The notes under the pieces are model-generated. The model was not told the DNA's origin. It was given only the letters and a program-made list of their open reading frames with translations, and searched no databases. Below, one piece after another: positions 1-8,196 of a DNA stretch of 64,000 bases; within the stretch, counting starts at the first letter, position 1; each line of letters starts with the position of its first letter. The position numbers were made by a program, and so were the translations under genes. Source of the stretch: a bacterium (lineage in GTDB: Bacteria; ARS69); assembly GCA_025774805.1 (NCBI GenBank), contig JALGZR010000025.1:1-64000 (forward strand), given 5' to 3'.

Positions 1-970
1 GCGGGCCGACTACGAAGGGGCGCGGCTTTCCCTCGCGGCCCAGACGCTCAAGGCGTGGTTCACCTGTATGGAGGCGGAGCGCCAGATGCGCCTCGCGGAG
101 GAGACCCTGGAGAGCTACCGGCGGACCGTGGACCGGGTGGGGGCGCGGTACCGAGCCGGTGTGCGTCCGGCGCTCGATCTCCGCCTGGCCCGCGTCGACC
201 GGGCGGGGGCACAGGTGACGCTCGAAGTGCGGCGCGCCGCCCTCGATCGGGCGCGACGCCAGCTCGAGCTCCTGCTCGGCCGCTACCCTTCCGCGTCGAT
301 CCGCGTCGATGGAGATCTCGATCCGCCCGCCGGCGAAGTCCCCGCCGGTCTCCCTCTCGACCTGCTCCGCCGGCGTCCCGATCTCGTGGCCGCGGAACGC
401 CGCCTGGCCGCCGCCGGAAGCCGGACGTGGGAGGCGAAAGCGAATCTCCTGCCGCGCCTCACCCTCACCGGGTCCGGGGGACGCACGAGCTCGGAGCTCT
501 CGGATCTCCTCGACGGCGACTTCACCGTCTGGAGCCTCGCAGCGAACCTCTTCCAGCCCGTGTTCCAGGGAGGTCGACTTCGCGCCCGGGTCGCGAACGC
601 CTCTGCGCGCGAGGACGCGGCCCTCGCCGACTGGGCGGACCGCGTGCTGACCGCCTGTGCCGAGGTCGAACGCGCGCTCGCCGCCGAGCGCTTCCTCGCC
701 GACCAGGAGGCCGCGGCGAGGACCGCTCACCAGGAGGCCCGGGGCGCCTACGAGCTCGCGCTCTCCCGCTACGTATCGGGCCTCGACGACATCGTCACAC
801 TGCTCGCGGCCCAGCGTGCGGCCGTTCGAGCCGAGAGCGGACTGCTCGAGATCCGCCGCCGCCGGCTCGACTCCCGGGTCGATCTGCATCTCGCCCTCGG
901 CGGCGGGTTCGTCCTGGAAGAGAACCCCACTCTCCGTTCCGCGAACGGGTCCGAAGAGGAGTCCTCATGA
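1..970 (+). CDS. RND outer-membrane factor, TolC/NodT family (5' truncated by window edge)
   Basis: This is the C-terminal part of an outer-membrane efflux duct of the TolC/NodT type. The reading frame is open from the first bases of the window (RADYEGARLSLAAQ..), so the track's ATG at 68 is internal and the true start lies upstream. The visible 323 residues show two long amphipathic helical hairpins ('LDLRLARVDRAGAQ', 'YELALSRYVSGLDDIVTLLAAQ') and a mid-region 'GLPLDLLRRRPDL', which is diagnostic of NodT-like proteins. The stop overlaps the ATG of the adaptor gene (ATGA), so the three efflux genes form one translationally coupled operon. The substrate cannot be read from the sequence. Confidence 0.9.
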   Translation, partial: RADYEGARLSLAAQTLKAWFTCMEAERQMRLAEETLESYRRTVDRVGARYRAGVRPALDLRLARVDRAGAQVTLEVRRAALDRARRQLELLLGRYPSASIRVDGDLDPPAGEVPAGLPLDLLRRRPDLVAAERRLAAAGSRTWEAKANLLPRLTLTGSGGRTSSELSDLLDGDFTVWSLAANLFQPVFQGGRLRARVANASAREDAALADWADRVLTACAEVERALAAERFLADQEAAARTAHQEARGAYELALSRYVSGLDDIVTLLAAQRAAVRAESGLLEIRRRRLDSRVDLHLALGGGFVLEENPTLRSANGSEEESS

Positions 971-2199
971 TCGACCGCATCCCGAGACCGAAGATCGTCC
1001 TGCCGCTGCTCGCCCTGGCGCTCGGCGTCGTCGGCCTCCTCGGTCTCGGTCGGGCGAAGCGCACTCCCGAACGGCGCCCTCCCGAGATTCCTCCGCCCCT
1101 CGTGCGCGTGCTGGAGGTCTCGGCCCAGACGATCCGCCTCGACGTGAAGTCGCAGGGGCAGGTCGCCCCGGTCACCGCGAGCGACCTGGTCGCGGAGGTG
1201 CCGGGCCGCGTCGTGGAGGTGTCTCCGAAGCTCGCCGCCGGCGCGTTTTTCGAGGCGGGGGAGATCCTCGCGGTGATCGACCGACGCGACCACGAAATCG
1301 CGGTCACCCGCGCCGAGGCGGCGGTGGCGCGGGCCGAAGTCCGGCTCGCCCGCGAGGAGGGGGAGGCTCGCATCGCGCGGCGCGACTGGGAGACGCTCGG
1401 CGAGGGAGATCCCGATCCGCTCGTTCTCCGGGAGCCCCAGCTCGCCGAGGCGCGCGCCGACCTCGCCGCCGCCCGGGCCGATCTCGCGAAGGCCGGACTC
1501 GATCTCGAGCGCACCCGCATTCGAGCTCCTTACGACGGAAGGGTGCGGGCGAAGACGGTCGATCTCGGGCAGTACGTCCTTCCCGGAACCCCGATCGCCC
1601 GGGTCTACGGCATCGAGGGTGCCGAGATCCGCCTCCTGATTACGACCGAAGAGCTCGCGTTTCTCGACCTGCCTCTCGATCCTGCCGGCCAACCCGCCGG
1701 CCCTCCGGGGGGAAGAGGTCCGGAGGTCACCCTCGAGGCCCAGCTCGGGGGGGAGAGGGCGCGATGGGTCGGCCGGATCGTCCGAACCGAGGGCGAGATC
1801 GACCCCGTCACCCGGATGCTTCCGCTCGTCGCGCGGGTCGACGATCCCTACGGTCGCGACTCCGACCGGGACGGTCCTCCCCTGACCGTCGGGCTCTTCG
1901 TCGAGGCGCGCATCGCCGGCCGCGTCGTCGAAGACGTGTTCCGTGTCCCGCGCTCCGCGCTGCGGGGCCCGCGCCGTCTCCTCGTTCTCGACGACGGGGA
2001 TCGCCTCCGGTTCCGGCACGTGGAGGTTCTTCGGCTCGACGGTGAGACCGCGATCCTCGAGGCGGGCCTCGAGGAGGGCGAGCGCATCTGTCTCTCCCCG
2101 ATCGAGGTCCCCGTGGACGGCATGTCGGTCCGCGTCGAGCGGCCGGATCCGGAGAGCACCGACCGACGCCTCGACGCCGCGGAGGAAGACGCCTCGTGA
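967..2199 (+). CDS. RND efflux periplasmic adaptor (membrane fusion protein)
   Basis: The 410-residue adaptor would link the inner-membrane RND pump to the outer-membrane duct. I start it at ATG 967, which overlaps the upstream stop, rather than at the track's 55. This gives a proper N-terminal membrane anchor (KIVLPLLALALGVVGLLGLG). A barrel-sandwich/lipoyl half follows (VAEVPGRVVEVSPKLAAG), then a coiled-coil hairpin rich in Ala, Glu and Arg (about residues 105-180), the second lipoyl half (RIRAPYDGRVRAKTVDLGQYV) and beta-barrel and membrane-proximal domains. Its stop overlaps the GTG start of the permease by 4 nt. Family assignment is firm; substrate is unknown. Confidence 0.92.
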   Translation: MIDRIPRPKIVLPLLALALGVVGLLGLGRAKRTPERRPPEIPPPLVRVLEVSAQTIRLDVKSQGQVAPVTASDLVAEVPGRVVEVSPKLAAGAFFEAGEILAVIDRRDHEIAVTRAEAAVARAEVRLAREEGEARIARRDWETLGEGDPDPLVLREPQLAEARADLAAARADLAKAGLDLERTRIRAPYDGRVRAKTVDLGQYVLPGTPIARVYGIEGAEIRLLITTEELAFLDLPLDPAGQPAGPPGGRGPEVTLEAQLGGERARWVGRIVRTEGEIDPVTRMLPLVARVDDPYGRDSDRDGPPLTVGLFVEARIAGRVVEDVFRVPRSALRGPRRLLVLDDGDRLRFRHVEVLRLDGETAILEAGLEEGERICLSPIEVPVDGMSVRVERPDPESTDRRLDAAEEDAS

Positions 2200-5100
2200 A
2201 CCGCCCGATTCGATGGTTCGCCGGCCACCACGTCGCCGCGAACCTCCTGATGTTCCTGATCGTGGTCGGCGGATTGATGGCCACGACCACGATCAAGCGT
2301 GAGTTCTTTCCGGAGATCCGACCCGATCTGATCACCGTGACGGTGATCTATCCCGGCGCCGCGCCCGAGGAGGTCGAGACCGGGATCTGCATCAAAATCG
2401 AAGAGGAGGTGCAGTCGGTCGAGGGGGTGGATCGGATCACCTCGTCCTCGGCCGAGGGCGCGGGGGCGGTGACGATCGAGCTGCTCCGGGGCACGGACGT
2501 CTCCCGGGCTCTCGACGAGGTCAAGAATCTCGTCGACGGGGTCACCACGTTTCCCGACGAGGCGGAGGAGCCGATCGTCCAGGAGGTCGTCAACCGACGA
2601 CAGGTGATCGACGTGGTCATCGCCGGGGACGCCGACGAGCGGGCGCTCCGGTCTCTGGGCGAGCGGGTCCGCGACGACATCACCGCTCTCCCGGGAATCA
2701 CCCACGTCGATCTCGTGATCGCCCGACCCTACGAGGTCTCGATCGAGGTCTCGGAGACCGCGCTCCGGGAGTACGGGGTCACGTTCGACGAGGTCGCGAA
2801 CGCGGTCCGACGCTCCTCGCTCGACCTCCCCGGGGGCTCGGTCAAGACGCGCGGAGGGGAGATCCTTCTCCGCTCGATCGGTCAGGCCTACGACGGGGTC
2901 GACTTCGAGAGGCTCGTGCTGCGCTCCCGCCCCGACGGAACCCGCCTCGTCCTCGGGGGCGTCGCGACGGTCATCGACGGGTTCGAGGAGACGGGACAGG
3001 AGTCCTACTTCGACGCGAAGCCGGCGGTCATGGTCCAGGTCTTCCGGGTCGGAGATCAGAACGTCAACGACGTCTCCCGGAAAGTCCACGAGTACATCGA
3101 GCGCACGAACCGCGGGCTGCCCGAGGGCGTGTCGCTCACCGCCTGGAACGACGACGCCCGGATCCTGAAGAGCCGACTGAACCTCCTGGTCCGGAACGGG
3201 ACCGCCGGATTCTTCCTCGTCTTCGTGATCCTGGCGCTCTTCCTGAAGCTCCGGCTGGCGTTCTGGGTGTCGCTCGGCATCCCGATCTCCTTTCTCGGCG
3301 GAATCTGGATGATGCCGGTGCTCGGAGTCTCGGTGAACATGATCTCGCTCTTCGCGTTCATCGTGGTTCTCGGTCTCGCCGTCGACGACGCGATCGTCGT
3401 GGGAGAGAGCATCTACTGGAAAATGGAGCGCGGGAAGCGCAAGACCGAGGCGGCGGCGGAGGGAACGCTGCGGGTGCTCACTCCGGTCGTCTTCGCCGTG
3501 CTGACGACGGTCACGGCGTTCACGCCGCTCCTCTTCATTCCCGGAACCATGGGCCAGGTCTGGCGGCAGATCCCGCTCATCGTCATCCCGGTCATTCTCT
3601 TCTCCCTGATCGAGTGTCTGTTCGTTCTCCCGGCCCACATCTCCCGGATCGACCCCGGCAAGCAGGCGCGGGGTGGGGTGCGGGCGGCCTGGCAGGGGTT
3701 CCAGACGCGGTTCGACGAGGGCTTCAAGGGGTTTCTCCGCAGGGCCTACGAGCCGAGCCTCGACTTCGCGCTTCGGTGGCGCTACCTCACGATCGCAGTC
3801 GGCGTCGCGACGTTCCTGCTGACGGTGGGTCTCGTGAGAGGAGGGTGGATCAAGTTCACGTTCTTCCCCCAGGTGCAGGCCGAGAGCGTCGTCGCCGCCC
3901 TCACCATGCCCCTGGGCACGCCGCGCGAGGTGACCGCGTCGTCGGTTCTGCGAATCCAGAACGCCGCGGTCGCCCTGCGCGAGGAGGTCGAGGAGGAATA
4001 CGGCGCGGGAGCGGTCCGGCACGTCCTGACCTCGGTCGGCGAGCAGCCCTTCGGCGCCCGGCAGGCCCATGGGCCCCGGGGTCAGGGCGGCACGTTCGTC
4101 GGAGAGCACCTCGGTGAGGTGCACCTCGAGCTCGCGCGCGGCGAGGAGATCGAGATCGATGCGCGAGCCGTCGCCCGCCGCTGGCGGGAGCTCGCGGGAC
4201 CGATTCCCGACGCCGTCGAGCTCACCTACTCCTCCTCGCTCTTCCGGTCGGGGGATCCCCTGCACTTCGATCTGGCGTCGAACGATCTCGGCGCGCTCCG
4301 TTCGGCAACGGAACGTCTCAAGGCGGTGCTGGCCGACTTTCCCGGCGTCTTCGACATTCGCGACTCGTTCCGAAGCGGGAAGTCGCAGGTCGAGCTCAAG
4401 GTGAAGCCGGAGGCCGAGGCGCTCGGCATCGGGCAGATCGACCTGGCCCGGCAGGTGCGACAGGCGTTCTACGGAGAGGAGGCGCAGCGAATCCAACGGG
4501 GCCGGGACGACGTCAAGGTCATGGTCCGCTATCCGGAGGCGGAGCGCCGTTCACTCGGGAATCTGGAGGGGCTGCGAATCCGGGGTCCCGGCGGCGTGGA
4601 GGTTCCGTTCGCCACGGTGGCGTCGGTGGAGATGGGGCGCGGATTCTCGACGATCCGCCGGGTCGACCGGCAGCGCGTGATCAGCGTGACGGCCGACCTC
4701 GACACCGACGTCGCGAACGCGAACGAGATCATCGCCCAGGTCCGGGCCAACGAGCTGCCCGGGATCCTCGCCGATCACCCGGGGGTGTCCTACTCGCTCG
4801 AGGGAGAGCAGCGCCAGCAGACCGAGGCGATGTCGGCGATGCGGCGCGGATTCCTGGTGGCCCTGTTCGTCATCTTCGCCCTCCTCGCCGTCCCGCTTCG
4901 GTCCTACGCCCAGCCCCTCATCATCATGGGCTCGATCCCGCTCGGTTTCGTGGGGGCGGTCTGGGGACACATGCTCATCGGGATGGATCTCACGATGCTC
5001 TCGGCCGCGGGCTTCGTCGCGCTCTCGGGAGTCGTCGTGAACGACAGCCTCGTGATGGTCGACTTCATCAACCGGTCCCGGCGGAAGGGAATGGCGGTGC

Positions 5101-5402
5101 TGGAGGCGGCGCGCACCGCCGGCGTCGTGCGCTTCCGGGCGATCCTCCTGACCTCGGTGTCCACGTTCGCGGGGGTGACGCCCCTGCTGCTGGAGCGCAG
5201 CCTCCAGGCGCAGTTCCTGAAGCCGCTCGCGGTTTCGCTCGGATTCGGGGTCTTGTTCGCCACCTTCCTCATCCTCGTGATCCTCCCGAGCTCGTACCTG
5301 GTGCTCCACGATCTGCAGAGCCGGATCGGGCGCCGTCCGGCGACGGATGAAGGCGGCCCGGAGCCGGTTCCCCTCGGTGCGGTTCCGGAGTCGGAGCCGT
5401 AA
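2196..5402 (+). CDS. RND efflux permease, AcrB/MdtB-like
   Basis: This 1068-residue protein has the usual length for a hydrophobe/amphiphile RND pump. The first transmembrane helix is followed by a large periplasmic loop. A central block of membrane helices contains the paired acidic residues of the proton relay (LGLAVDDAIVVGES). A second periplasmic loop follows, then the last helix bundle (..VVVNDSLVMVDFINRSRRKG..). The start is a GTG in the GTGA overlap with the adaptor stop. Nothing in the sequence points to heavy-metal specificity, since no CusA-type methionine cluster is evident. Drug, bile-salt or lipid export is therefore more likely, but this is inference. Confidence 0.93.
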   Translation: MNRPIRWFAGHHVAANLLMFLIVVGGLMATTTIKREFFPEIRPDLITVTVIYPGAAPEEVETGICIKIEEEVQSVEGVDRITSSSAEGAGAVTIELLRGTDVSRALDEVKNLVDGVTTFPDEAEEPIVQEVVNRRQVIDVVIAGDADERALRSLGERVRDDITALPGITHVDLVIARPYEVSIEVSETALREYGVTFDEVANAVRRSSLDLPGGSVKTRGGEILLRSIGQAYDGVDFERLVLRSRPDGTRLVLGGVATVIDGFEETGQESYFDAKPAVMVQVFRVGDQNVNDVSRKVHEYIERTNRGLPEGVSLTAWNDDARILKSRLNLLVRNGTAGFFLVFVILALFLKLRLAFWVSLGIPISFLGGIWMMPVLGVSVNMISLFAFIVVLGLAVDDAIVVGESIYWKMERGKRKTEAAAEGTLRVLTPVVFAVLTTVTAFTPLLFIPGTMGQVWRQIPLIVIPVILFSLIECLFVLPAHISRIDPGKQARGGVRAAWQGFQTRFDEGFKGFLRRAYEPSLDFALRWRYLTIAVGVATFLLTVGLVRGGWIKFTFFPQVQAESVVAALTMPLGTPREVTASSVLRIQNAAVALREEVEEEYGAGAVRHVLTSVGEQPFGARQAHGPRGQGGTFVGEHLGEVHLELARGEEIEIDARAVARRWRELAGPIPDAVELTYSSSLFRSGDPLHFDLASNDLGALRSATERLKAVLADFPGVFDIRDSFRSGKSQVELKVKPEAEALGIGQIDLARQVRQAFYGEEAQRIQRGRDDVKVMVRYPEAERRSLGNLEGLRIRGPGGVEVPFATVASVEMGRGFSTIRRVDRQRVISVTADLDTDVANANEIIAQVRANELPGILADHPGVSYSLEGEQRQQTEAMSAMRRGFLVALFVIFALLAVPLRSYAQPLIIMGSIPLGFVGAVWGHMLIGMDLTMLSAAGFVALSGVVVNDSLVMVDFINRSRRKGMAVLEAARTAGVVRFRAILLTSVSTFAGVTPLLLERSLQAQFLKPLAVSLGFGVLFATFLILVILPSSYLVLHDLQSRIGRRPATDEGGPEPVPLGAVPESEP

Positions 5403-5435
5403 ACCCTCGACCCGTTTCCGATTCGGGAGGTGCCC

Positions 5436-6035
5436 GTGAGAATCCGAGAACTCGCCCCGACCGCGGCCCCCGACCCGTCGAACGGCCGGATCGCGGCGAC
5501 CACGACGATCGCCGCCGCCCTCGTGGGCGTGCTGCTTCCGTTGGCATTCCCCCGAGGAGTCGGCGCCGTCGAGCCGCTCGATCTCGGCGGCTTCACGTTC
5601 GAAGTCGAGACGACCGTTCCCGGGGATCCCGTCGAGATCTTCGACGCGTTCACCGGAGACGTCTCCGGATGGTGGGATCACCACCACTCCGAGAGCCCGA
5701 AGGAGTTGAGGATCGAGGCCCGGCCCGGGGGGGGCTTCTGGGAGATCTTCGATGACGAGGGGAACGGCGCGAAGCTCGCCGACGTGATCTACTCCCATCG
5801 CGGCGAGCTGCTCATCCTGCGCGGGCCCCTCGGCCTCGTCGGAAACGCCACGGACTTCGTCTACCGACTGGCGTTCGAAGCGTCGGAGGGGGACTCCGCG
5901 CGCGTCCACCTCACCGCCCGGGCCGCCGGTCAGATCGAGGAGGGCTGGGGCCCGACCGTCGAGAGAGTCTGGAACCACTTCCTCGTCGAGCAGTTCCGGG
6001 AGTGGGTGGTCGCGGGAAAGCACCGCGAGGAGTAG
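5436..6035 (+). CDS. SRPBCC/AHSA1-fold protein with signal peptide
   Basis: A START/SRPBCC-like ligand-binding domain (VETTVPGDPVEIFDAFTG..WWDHH) follows a leader containing a hydrophobic stretch (IAAALVGVLLPLAFPRGVGA), so the protein is probably exported. The track starts at GTG 5430, but the GGGAGG motif lies immediately against that codon. The second GTG, 6 nt downstream, has normal Shine-Dalgarno spacing, so I use 5436. The conserved 'GWGPTVERVWNHFLVEQF' end fits the AHSA1 group. No catalytic residue can be named. The stop codon TAG is also the first bases of a repeat-element copy. The gene lies 30 nt after the RND permease and could be its last operon member. Confidence 0.75.
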   Translation: MRIRELAPTAAPDPSNGRIAATTTIAAALVGVLLPLAFPRGVGAVEPLDLGGFTFEVETTVPGDPVEIFDAFTGDVSGWWDHHHSESPKELRIEARPGGGFWEIFDDEGNGAKLADVIYSHRGELLILRGPLGLVGNATDFVYRLAFEASEGDSARVHLTARAAGQIEEGWGPTVERVWNHFLVEQFREWVVAGKHREE

Positions 6036-6069
6036 CCCGCCCATCTCACCGGCCTCTGCTGCGGCAGAG
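6033..6069 (+). repeat. Palindromic element family, half copy 1 (left arm type A)
   Basis: The sequence TAGCCCGCCCATCTCACCGG followed by CCTCTGCTGCGGCAG matches the left arm of the full-length elements at 17003 and 56168. Its first three bases are the stop codon of the SRPBCC gene. Confidence 0.7.
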
Positions 6070-6116
6070 GCAGGCCGCGCCCGGGCCGGTCACGGTAGTG
6101 CCGTGCCGGCGCTCTC

Positions 6117-6881
6117 TCACCCGCCCAGCAGATCGGGCAGATCGCGAATCGAGTCGATCACGTGATGGGGGGCGCGCTCCGGCGGGGTCGCGGCGAGACG
6201 GTCCGCGTCGAACTTCCCGGTGCGGACGAGAACGGTCGTGAGGGCGGCATCGAGACCGCCGCCGACGTCGGCCTCGAGGTCGTCCCCGACCATGACGAGG
6301 GATCCCGCCTCCTCGCCGAGAAGGTGCGCGGCCATTCGGAAGAAGCCGGGCGAGGGCTTTCCGATGACCTCGGCCTCGACCTCCGCAGCGAATTCGAGCG
6401 CCACGACGAACGCGCCCGCGTCGAGACACCAGCCGTCCGCCGTCCTCCACCGGCGGCCCTTCTGCGTCGCGATCAGGCGCGCTCCCCCGCGCAGACTTCG
6501 AAACGCCGCATTCAGGACGCTCCACGTGAACTCCTCGCCCATGTCGCCGACCACCACCGCCTCCGGGCTCTCGTCGACGATGTCGAACCTGGTGAAATCG
6601 GTGATCGCTCTCGGGGAGAGGAGAAGCTGGGCCCGCTCGACTCCCTCCTCCCGGAGACGGGCGGCGGCCGCGAAAGCCGCGCTCAGGATCTCGTGATCCT
6701 CAACGGAGAGGCCGGCGACCCGAAGCGATTCCGCGATATCGCGCCGGGACTTGCGGCTCGTGTTCGTGGCGAACAGAAGGCGGGCACCCCGCGCACGCAG
6801 CGACTAGATGGCCTCCACCGCTCCGTCGATGAGGCGGCCGCCGGTGAGAACGGTCCCGTCGATGTCGAGGAGCACGCCCAC
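6117..6881 (-). pseudogene. HAD-IIA phosphatase (LHPP/HDHD2-like), interrupted by in-frame TAG
   Basis: The frame encodes a HAD-superfamily phosphatase of the NagD/LHPP type. Motif I (LLDIDGTV) starts just after GTG 6881. Motif II is 'LLFATNTSRKS', the GKP lysine motif is 'VIGKPSPGFF', and the MVGDD acidic motif and LVRTGKF tail are all present. However, codon 25 is TAG (GAVEAI-stop-SLRARG), so the track shows only the 146-residue tail from 6557. A CAG-to-TAG transition (AIQSLRARG) would explain it. Both sides of the stop align in the same frame, so there is no frameshift. It is either a recent pseudogene or a base error. It is divergent from the O-methyltransferase gene. Confidence 0.8.
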
Positions 6882-7042
6882 GCGGGAATTCCGTTTTGCC
6901 GAAGGACATGGAGAGGACGTTGATCCGTGCGGGCGCGAGGGTGCGGCCGAGATCCCGCCCTGTCAAGACGGCCGCGAATCCGGGATAATCCGGAGCGATC
7001 CGCGCGGGGCCGACCTGTCCGAATCCCCGGGAGAAGCTCACG

Positions 7043-8113
7043 ATGCCGTCGCCGACCGACCCACGCTCGACCCGTTCGCGCCACCGGCCCGACGCCCCGA
7101 ATCCGGTCGGGTTTCCCCAAGACGACCGGCGCATCTACGACTACTACATCGCCGGCCGACAGAGTGCAGCCCTTGCCGTCGCGGTCCGGGCCGGTCTGTT
7201 CGATCTCCTCGACGTCTCCCCGCGCCCCGAAACCGAGATCCGAGAGCACCTCGGTTGCGCGGCCCGGCCGCTGCGGGCGCTCCTCGCGGCTCTGATCGCG
7301 ATGGACATCGTGCGCCGGGACGGGGATCGGTACGAGCTCACCCCCGACGCCTCGAGCTATCTCGTGGAGGGGAAGCCGGGATGGCTGGGGGGACTCATCG
7401 ACCTCGAGGTGGAGCACTTCCTGAGTCCCCGGGCCCTGCTCGATGCGCTCCAGCGCGACGAGTCCTCGGTCTACCGGGGCCAGGATCCGTGGGAGGCGCA
7501 CGCCGAGGACCCGGAGAAGGCCCGGCGCTTCACGCGCGCGATGCACAGCATCAGCGAGCGACCGGCCGCCGGACTGGCGGAGGTCGTCGACTTCTCCGGA
7601 GTCACGAATCTGCTCGACGTCGGCGGGGGATCGGGGGCGATCTCGCTCGCGATCGCCCGCGTCTGGCCGAACGTCCGGTGCACGGTTTGGGATCTGGAGG
7701 TCGTCTGTGCCGTGGCGCGCGAGTACGCCGATGCCGCCGGTCTGGCGGAACGCGTGATCGCGAGGCCGGGCGACATGTTCGCCGAGCCCTTTCCGCTCCG
7801 CCACGACGCCGTTCTACTCTCGCAGATCCTCCACGACTGGCCGCCCGAGAAGGGCGCGCTTCTTCTCGAAAAGGCGCACGCCGCGCTTCCCGACGGGGGG
7901 ATCGTCCTGATCCACGAGAAGCTCGTCGCCGACGACGGGCGGGGTCCCCTCGCGAACGCCCTCGTGAACCTCGACATGCTCGTGTGGACGGAGGGCCAGC
8001 AGTACGACGAGAGGACGCTCGCCGCCATGCTCGCGAACGCGGGCTTCGCCGCGGCGGAGACCCGCCGCACGGCCGGCTACTGGAGCGTCGTCACGGCCCG
8101 GAAGGGGGGGTGA
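7043..8113 (+). CDS. SAM-dependent O-methyltransferase, COMT/CrtF-like (dimerisation + methyltransferase_2)
   Basis: The N-terminal winged-helix dimerisation domain (residues about 25-115; 'LFDLLDVSPRPETEIREHL') precedes a Rossmann methyltransferase domain. The SAM-binding glycine motif DVGGGSG is near residue 192, and 'SQILHDWPPEKG' is typical of small-molecule O-methyltransferases of this family, where the histidine acts as general base. The length of 356 residues is normal. GGGAGAAG lies 9 nt before the ATG. The natural substrate (a quinone, carotenoid or polyketide phenol in relatives) cannot be inferred because no biosynthetic partner is adjacent. Confidence 0.88.
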   Translation: MPSPTDPRSTRSRHRPDAPNPVGFPQDDRRIYDYYIAGRQSAALAVAVRAGLFDLLDVSPRPETEIREHLGCAARPLRALLAALIAMDIVRRDGDRYELTPDASSYLVEGKPGWLGGLIDLEVEHFLSPRALLDALQRDESSVYRGQDPWEAHAEDPEKARRFTRAMHSISERPAAGLAEVVDFSGVTNLLDVGGGSGAISLAIARVWPNVRCTVWDLEVVCAVAREYADAAGLAERVIARPGDMFAEPFPLRHDAVLLSQILHDWPPEKGALLLEKAHAALPDGGIVLIHEKLVADDGRGPLANALVNLDMLVWTEGQQYDERTLAAMLANAGFAAAETRRTAGYWSVVTARKGG

Positions 8114-8196
8114 AGGGTTCGTTCTGCCCGCTCGATCGCCGGCCCGCGCGTCAATCCGGGAGACGTCGAGGGACCGGTCCGACGAAACCGCTCGAG

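Noticed and set aside
1848-4496. 882-residue minus-strand ORF over the RND permease
   Set aside because: It is a charged, low-complexity shadow of the clear RND gene on the other strand, caused by high G+C at third positions.
6805-6812. Amber codon in the HAD gene as a pyrrolysine or other recoding signal
   Set aside because: The position is not a conserved functional residue and there is no sign of Pyl machinery; a CAG-to-TAG change is simpler.
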